From NCBI RefSeq assembly GCF_900106095.1, contig NZ_FNUD01000002.1, forward strand, positions 3,617,501-3,681,500: a DNA stretch of 64,000 nt. The letters run 5' to 3'. The notes beneath the pieces are model-generated. The model ran no database searches. It saw only the letters and a list, made by a program, of their open reading frames with translations, and had not been told where the DNA came from. The translations under genes and the position numbers were made by a program. This DNA is from Pseudomonas deceptionensis. GTDB taxonomy: Bacteria; Pseudomonadota; Gammaproteobacteria; Pseudomonadales; Pseudomonadaceae. Below are positions 61,007 through 64,000 of this stretch, in pieces (position 1 is the stretch's first letter; each line of letters opens with the position of its first letter).

Positions 61007-63223
61007 TTAGAACTCTACCGTCGCAGAAAGCTCAAAGGTGCGCGGCGCTCCCAGGCCAAGGCTCGACAGCAGCGGCGTTCCCCAATAGGCCTTGTTGGTC
61101 ACGTTGGTCACGCTGCCCCGTAATGTCACCGGCCGGCTGGCAACCTGAGCGGCGTAACGTGCGCCCAAGTCATAGATGGTGTGGCCCGGAATCGACTGCG
61201 CGTTGTCGTCGCTGATGTACTGCTTTGAGACCGATGTCCCATTGGCGGTCAGTGTCAGGCCATCCATGACCGGGGTATCCCATTCCACACCCAATTTTCC
61301 TTGCAGCGTGGGCAGGCCGGTGGCGGTCTTGCCTTCGTTGATGCCGCCCTCAGCCTTGGTGATCTTGGGGTCGACATGGGCCACGCCGCCCATCAGGCGC
61401 ACATCGTGCAGCGGCGAGCCGAAAAACCCCCACTCGATGCCACGGTTGCGCTGCTCGCCACCAAAGGAAAAGACATTGGTGGCCGGGTCGATGTAGCTGT
61501 TGGGGCGCGTGATTTCATACAGGCTCAGGGTGTGGGTGAAGTCCCCCAGGTCCACCTTGACGCCAACTTCCTTCTGCTTGGACTTGTAGGGTGCGAATAC
61601 GTCCCCCGCATTCGCCGCCGTCATCGGCGCGGTTGCGCCCTTGCTCAGGCCTTCGATGTAGTTCGCATACACGGAAACATTCTCGGTGAGCTTGACCAGT
61701 AACGCCGCCGCAGGCGTGGTTGCCCCTTCGTCATAACGGTTGGTACGCGCTCCGGTGGAGGTGCTGAAGGAGTCGGTGAGCACCTGCTGGCGGCGTACGC
61801 CAAGGGTCAATTGCACCTGGTCGTCCAGGACTGACAGCGTATCCGCGACCCCGTAACTGGTCAGGCGGGTTTCGGTATGAGCAATGTACGGGAAGCTCTT
61901 GGCCGCAGCCGGCCCCCACACCGGGTTGTAGATGTTGGTGATCCAGTCCGCGTCCGGCACCCAGCGACGCCCGTAGTCCTTTTGGGTGTCGCCGTAGTGC
62001 GTGGCATTTACGGTCCAGTGATGCTTGATCGCGGCCGTCTGGAAGTTACCCGTCAAGCCAACCTCCCCCGAGGTTTTCTCCAGGTCCATCTTCAACTGGC
62101 CCATGCTGGTCTTGAAGTCACCCGCCTCGTTAATCACGGTAGCCAGCATGGTGCCGCTGTAGGTGTAGTGGGTCCTGCTGGTGCCGTAAGACGCATAGGC
62201 CATAAGGCTGTCACTCAGGTCGAACTCACCCCGCACGATCGCACCCCGGTCCTTGGTCTCCACGAAGGCCCAATCAGGGTTCAGCAAGGTGTCGGCCTTG
62301 GGTGGCTTGGGCACCGCCACGCCACTGTCCAGGTTGATCCCGCGGTTCTGCCCGCGCACACGATCTTCACTTTCATACAGATCGGCAGAGAGGCGCATGC
62401 GCTCGCCACGCCAGTCCAGTCCCAGCGACGTCAGTTCTGCTTTCTGCTGCTGATGGTTGATTGCGCCGTCGCCATCACGGTATACGCCGTTGAAGCGCAC
62501 GCCGAACTGCTGGCTTTCACCAAAGCGCCGGCCCACATCGAGATGGCCGCCGAACTGCGCATCGGACATGTAGGTCCCTGTCAGTCGCGTCAAAGGCTCG
62601 TCGCCCGCACGCTTGGGCACCAGATTGACGGTGCCGCCTACCGAACCACCCGGCGGCATGCCATTGAGCAAGGCCGACGGGCCTTTGAGCACCTCGATGC
62701 GCTCGTACATTTCCGGGGAGATCCGGTAGTAAGGTGCTACGCCATACAGGCCTCCTATCGTCACGTCGCTGATGTTGCTGGCGAAACCACGGATGGAGTA
62801 GTTCTCGCTGAAGGTTCCGGTCAGGCCGTTGCTGAAGACCGAAGGGTCGGTCGCCGCGATGACCTGGGTGATGTTTTGGGCCTGACGGTCGGCAATGTAT
62901 TTTTCCGTGTAGCTGATGGTGCTGAATGGCGTTTCCATAAAGTCCTTGTTGCCCAGCAGGCCAACACGGCTGCCATAGGCCACCTGATCGCCCGCATAGG
63001 CGGCTGGCAACTCGGAAGGCAACGCCATTTCGCCTTCCACCATCGTGGCAGGCAGCGTCGAGACGCCCTCTTCTTCGTTCGGCAAGCTCTCGGCATGGGC
63101 CGGCAGGCCCGATACGGCCAGGGTCAGGCCAAGGAGTACGCCCTGCACTGCAACAGCCGTGCGATTCGAGGCAACAACTGCGCGTTGGGGCGCAATACGG
63201 GTGTGAAAGTGGCGTTTACGCAC
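61007..63223 (-). CDS. TonB-dependent ferric-siderophore receptor
   Basis: A 738-residue outer-membrane receptor. The signal peptide region has a long N-part and ends near AHAES. Plug: TPFSTISYTEKYIADRQAQNI, SENYSIRGFASNISDVTIGGLYGVAPYYRISPE and ERIEVLKGPSALLNGMPPGGSVGGTVNLVPKRA; barrel follows and ends FELSATVEF (terminal Phe). No signalling domain. It is followed upstream (minus strand) by an iron-siderophore binding protein gene that runs off the window, so the pair forms a siderophore uptake unit; a Fur-like box lies between. Homology is to receptors for hydroxamate/catechol siderophores; ligand unknown. Confidence 0.93.
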   Translation of the reverse strand: MRKRHFHTRIAPQRAVVASNRTAVAVQGVLLGLTLAVSGLPAHAESLPNEEEGVSTLPATMVEGEMALPSELPAAYAGDQVAYGSRVGLLGNKDFMETPFSTISYTEKYIADRQAQNITQVIAATDPSVFSNGLTGTFSENYSIRGFASNISDVTIGGLYGVAPYYRISPEMYERIEVLKGPSALLNGMPPGGSVGGTVNLVPKRAGDEPLTRLTGTYMSDAQFGGHLDVGRRFGESQQFGVRFNGVYRDGDGAINHQQQKAELTSLGLDWRGERMRLSADLYESEDRVRGQNRGINLDSGVAVPKPPKADTLLNPDWAFVETKDRGAIVRGEFDLSDSLMAYASYGTSRTHYTYSGTMLATVINEAGDFKTSMGQLKMDLEKTSGEVGLTGNFQTAAIKHHWTVNATHYGDTQKDYGRRWVPDADWITNIYNPVWGPAAAKSFPYIAHTETRLTSYGVADTLSVLDDQVQLTLGVRRQQVLTDSFSTSTGARTNRYDEGATTPAAALLVKLTENVSVYANYIEGLSKGATAPMTAANAGDVFAPYKSKQKEVGVKVDLGDFTHTLSLYEITRPNSYIDPATNVFSFGGEQRNRGIEWGFFGSPLHDVRLMGGVAHVDPKITKAEGGINEGKTATGLPTLQGKLGVEWDTPVMDGLTLTANGTSVSKQYISDDNAQSIPGHTIYDLGARYAAQVASRPVTLRGSVTNVTNKAYWGTPLLSSLGLGAPRTFELSATVEF

Positions 63224-63283
63224 GCTATGACTCCGTTCAATTGAAAAGATGTTTTTATTAATCTGAATGAAAGGGATGTTTTT

Positions 63284-63300
63284 AATGAGAATCGATAAAC
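63284..63300. promoter_or_regulatory. Possible Fur box between receptor and binding-protein genes
   Basis: AATGAGAATCGATAAAC, a partial match to the Fur consensus GATAATGATAATCATTATC, about 60-77 bases upstream of the receptor start. The binding-protein gene ends just before it, so it would drive the receptor. Confidence 0.5.
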
Positions 63301-63334
63301 GTCAAATATGCAGCGGGCAAAGGCCCTGCACGCC

Positions 63335-64000
63335 TCAGTCCCGGTAGCCCCTGACGACATCATCGATCACCCGCTTCAAAGAGGTCGGGCTGGCCCCGGT
63401 TACGTACCAGGCCTGGGGGTCGACGAAGATCACCCGATGGTTTTTCCAGGCATTGGTCTGGCGCAACAGCGGGTTGCCCATGCTCTCGGCGCCCATCACC
63501 GGGCGACGCTCCATTACGGCCGTTCGGTCCACCACATAGATGATGTCGGGGTTGGCCTGCTGGATGAATTCACTGGAAATCGGCTGGCCATGCAGGCCGG
63601 TTTCGGCCATCGGGCTGGCCGGCTTAACGCCCAGCGCATTGAAGATGAACCCGTAGCGCGACTGCACGCCGAAGGAGCTGAAGGCGCCGTTGTTGTGCAG
63701 CACCACCAGTGCTTTCTCGGGGCGATCCTGGGTGATGCACCTGGCCTCCTCGACCTTGGCATCCAGCGCCATGATTTTCTGACGCGCGAGCGCCTGCTTG
63801 CCGAAGATCTGCCCCAGAGTCAGGAGGTGTTCCCGGATGACCTCGATATGGCGCGCCTCGCTATCGCGGTAATCGACATCGAAATGAATCGTCGGGGCCA
63901 TTTCGCTCAGTTCCCGAAAGTGATTGGCCTGCAGCGAGGTGATCAGGATCAGGTCAGGTCTGGCGCCATGGACCCGTTCCAGGTTGGGCTGAACAATCGA
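63335..64000 (-). CDS. Iron-siderophore ABC transporter substrate-binding protein, 5' end outside window
   Basis: C-terminal ~221 codons of a periplasmic siderophore-binding protein (FatB/CeuE/FepB class III fold). The frame is open to the right edge (PNLERVHGARPDLILITSLQ at the top), so the true start lies beyond 64000; an internal ATG at MAPTIHFDVDYRD is not the start. Family features: PDLILITSLQANHFRELSEMAPTI, RPEKALVVLHNNGAFSSFG, QANPDIIYVVDRTAV and the C-terminal VIFVDPQAWYVTGASPTSLKRVIDDV. It delivers ferric siderophore to an inner-membrane ABC importer and is followed by the TonB receptor, consistent with one uptake system. Confidence 0.93.
   Translation of the reverse strand, partial: SIVQPNLERVHGARPDLILITSLQANHFRELSEMAPTIHFDVDYRDSEARHIEVIREHLLTLGQIFGKQALARQKIMALDAKVEEARCITQDRPEKALVVLHNNGAFSSFGVQSRYGFIFNALGVKPASPMAETGLHGQPISSEFIQQANPDIIYVVDRTAVMERRPVMGAESMGNPLLRQTNAWKNHRVIFVDPQAWYVTGASPTSLKRVIDDVVRGYRD

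Overview
This 64 kb window is a chromosomal segment of a Pseudomonas, most likely from the fluorescens/fragi/lundensis (psychrotrophic, food-spoilage) side of the genus. The evidence is gene content: an alkaline protease-inhibitor-type I secretion-family I.3 lipase operon, a ptxS-kguEKTD 2-ketogluconate cluster with the genus-typical PtxS palindrome, a DUF1652 protein, and high-GC coding sequence throughout. The species is inference; no rRNA is present.

Layout. 1-7.6 kb: 3' part of pgm is off the left edge; then ecotin, a PQQ sugar dehydrogenase with a small Pro-rich secreted partner, a DUF697-like membrane protein, an HdeA-like periplasmic protein, and a zinc alcohol dehydrogenase/DUF2798 pair divergent from a LysR regulator. 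7.6-9.2 kb: a poorly coding stretch with short ORFs, two dyad symmetries and the C-terminal remnant of a tyrosine recombinase, i.e. a probable scar of a lost mobile element. 9.2-21.8 kb: ABC-F ATPase, a siderophore receptor, MFS transporter, a secreted stand-alone S74-type protein, an alpha/beta hydrolase, azoreductase with LysR, YjbR, uppP-DUF1294 and an sCache chemoreceptor.

21.8-30.1 kb (minus): aprA-aprI-aprD-aprE-aprF-lipA. The protease and lipase are both exported by the AprDEF type I machine encoded between them; the aprA ribosome-binding site lies in the loop of a GGA stem-loop, as expected for Gac/Rsm control. 30.6-35.9 kb: ptxS and kguEKTD with two identical 14-bp operators. 35.9-39.7 kb (minus): a polyamine-type solute-binding protein, cupin, PuuB-like oxidase and an AraC regulator carrying an NTF2-like domain. 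40-54.9 kb: gamma-glutamyltransferase lipoprotein, UvrD-type helicase, pirin, a TauE exporter divergent from a persulfide dioxygenase-like protein, punC/punR, a LysE exporter, a DUF3455-ECF sigma-anti-sigma group, DedA, and a DMT exporter with a very His-rich tail.

55.3-64 kb: tRNA-Leu(UAA) followed by an accessory-looking metal/redox block: BNR-repeat protein, dmeF/dmeR cobalt-nickel efflux with an RcnR-like operator, an MXKDX repeat protein, a Tat-exported molybdopterin oxidoreductase with its cytochrome b, a patatin, then a TonB-dependent receptor and the C-terminal part of an iron-siderophore binding protein running off the right edge.

No CRISPR array, complete insertion sequence or intact prophage was seen. 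The most novel-looking items are the secreted S74 domain protein, the NTF2-AraC fusion, the MXKDX/Tat-lipobox molybdoenzyme group and the recombinase scar with its small ORFs; all functional links there are inference.
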